Positions 63,558 to 64,000 of a stretch of 64,000 nt of DNA are shown here, piece by piece. The notes under the pieces were generated by a model that searched no databases, was not told the origin of the DNA, and saw nothing but the letters and a program-made list of their open reading frames with translations. Origin of the DNA: Halisarca cf. caerulea (taxonomy: Eukaryota; Porifera; Demospongiae; Chondrillida; Halisarcidae); NCBI GenBank assembly GCA_963170055.1, contig CAUJGJ010000200.1:187175-251174 (forward strand). Direction: 5' to 3'. A program made the translations under genes and the position numbers. Numbering within the stretch: position 1 is the stretch's first letter; every line of letters begins with the position of its first letter.

Positions 63558-64000
63558 ATGGCTACCAGGGGTAGAATAAGGGTTGTTGTTCGTACTAGAC
63601 CTTCCCCATCATTTGCAGGCCACCTTATCAAATTTCCGACGGACGGTAAAGTGAGAAACTCTTATCAGCTATTTGTTTGCCCGAAATGTTGCTTCTTTGA
63701 CGAAGTGCCTTACTAAGCCAGATTTTTGTCGTAGACGGTCATTGTACACCATCGTATTGTGAGTAACAAAGATAAATATATCAACAATCAGCCACCAGGT
63801 TCGAGAGAATAAGAAGTTAACTATATTTAAGGTAGTCTATCCTGTTTGTTTATTCTTGCATCGTTTAGAATGGTCCTTTACAGTTGACAATGTATTGCAC
63901 AATTCAAGTCAAGAAGATGTTTACAGAATTTCAGCAGAAGAAACGGTTAGAAGAGCCTTGGATGGCTTCAAGTTGGTAGCGCATTACAGTCCAGTTCTAA
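63558..64000 (+). CDS. KIF9: KIF9-type kinesin, N-terminal motor exons (partial, runs off the window)
   Basis: Exons 63558-63650, 63735-63798 and 63869-63971 are joined in phase 0 and 1; the gene continues past the right edge. The product starts MATRGRIRVVVRTRPSPSFA, the first beta strand of a kinesin motor, and reaches WSFTVDNVLHNSSQEDVY and VRRALDGF just before the P-loop region, which would follow as NGTI...GQTG. The (V/A)RT(R/K)P start and VVNNQQ-like INNQPP segment fit KIF9/KIF6, kinesins of motile cilia. An alternative in-frame ATG at 63543 adds five residues. The donor after GGCTTCAA is chosen because family members continue with Asn-Gly-Thr. Confidence 0.85.

Overview
The window is eukaryotic and animal-like. 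It holds intron-bearing homologues of metazoan housekeeping genes: erlin, dCMP deaminase, UBA5, SMIM15, ZNF706, RNase H2 subunit C, ribosomal protein eS26, CWC25 and a KIF9-type kinesin. Many introns are only 55-150 bp, with GT-AG borders. Genes are packed head-to-head and tail-to-tail, and introns are full of minisatellites, (CA)n tracts, short inverted-repeat elements and broken non-LTR retroelements. This pattern fits a compact, early-branching metazoan genome. A demosponge is my best guess, but that is inference and the species cannot be read from the sequence.

Layout. (1) 1-32467: one uninterrupted satellite array of a 104-bp unit, about 312 copies, entering from beyond the left edge. 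Only three net single-base deletions shift its phase. It contains nested higher-order duplications (2496, 1664 and 1039 bp), and every unit carries a 33-nt dyad. (2) 32468-34135: a second minisatellite (about 63 bp, partly a 125-bp dimer) ending in a (TG)n tract. (3) 34136-41603: a gene-poor transition zone with a small CCCH zinc-finger gene, a CDC42SE-like CRIB fragment, two unassigned gene fragments, several tandem repeats and a two-copy dispersed repeat. (4) 41604-64000: a dense gene region.

The gene region is built from four head-to-head pairs: erlin(-)/dCMP deaminase(+), SMIM15(-)/ZNF706(+), RNASEH2C(-)/eS26(+) and CWC25(-)/KIF9(+). Their start codons are 46, 54, 71 and about 140 bp apart. 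The pairs are joined by close tail-to-tail neighbours: dCMP deaminase with a two-domain DsbA-like protein, ZNF706 with UBA5, and eS26 with CWC25. I rebuilt exon structures by hand from splice-site consensus, reading-frame phase and recalled family sequences. The phases close exactly for erlin (331 aa), the DsbA-like protein (448 aa), UBA5 (392 aa), eS26 (115 aa), CWC25 (387 aa), dCMP deaminase (170 aa), SMIM15 (97 aa) and RNASEH2C (133 aa).

The most unusual items are the satellite with its G-U-tolerant hairpin, a UBA5 intron made of about 22 tandem copies of a 30-bp unit that contains both a 3' and a 5' splice-site consensus, and a family of short foldback elements with TAGTCTC ends.
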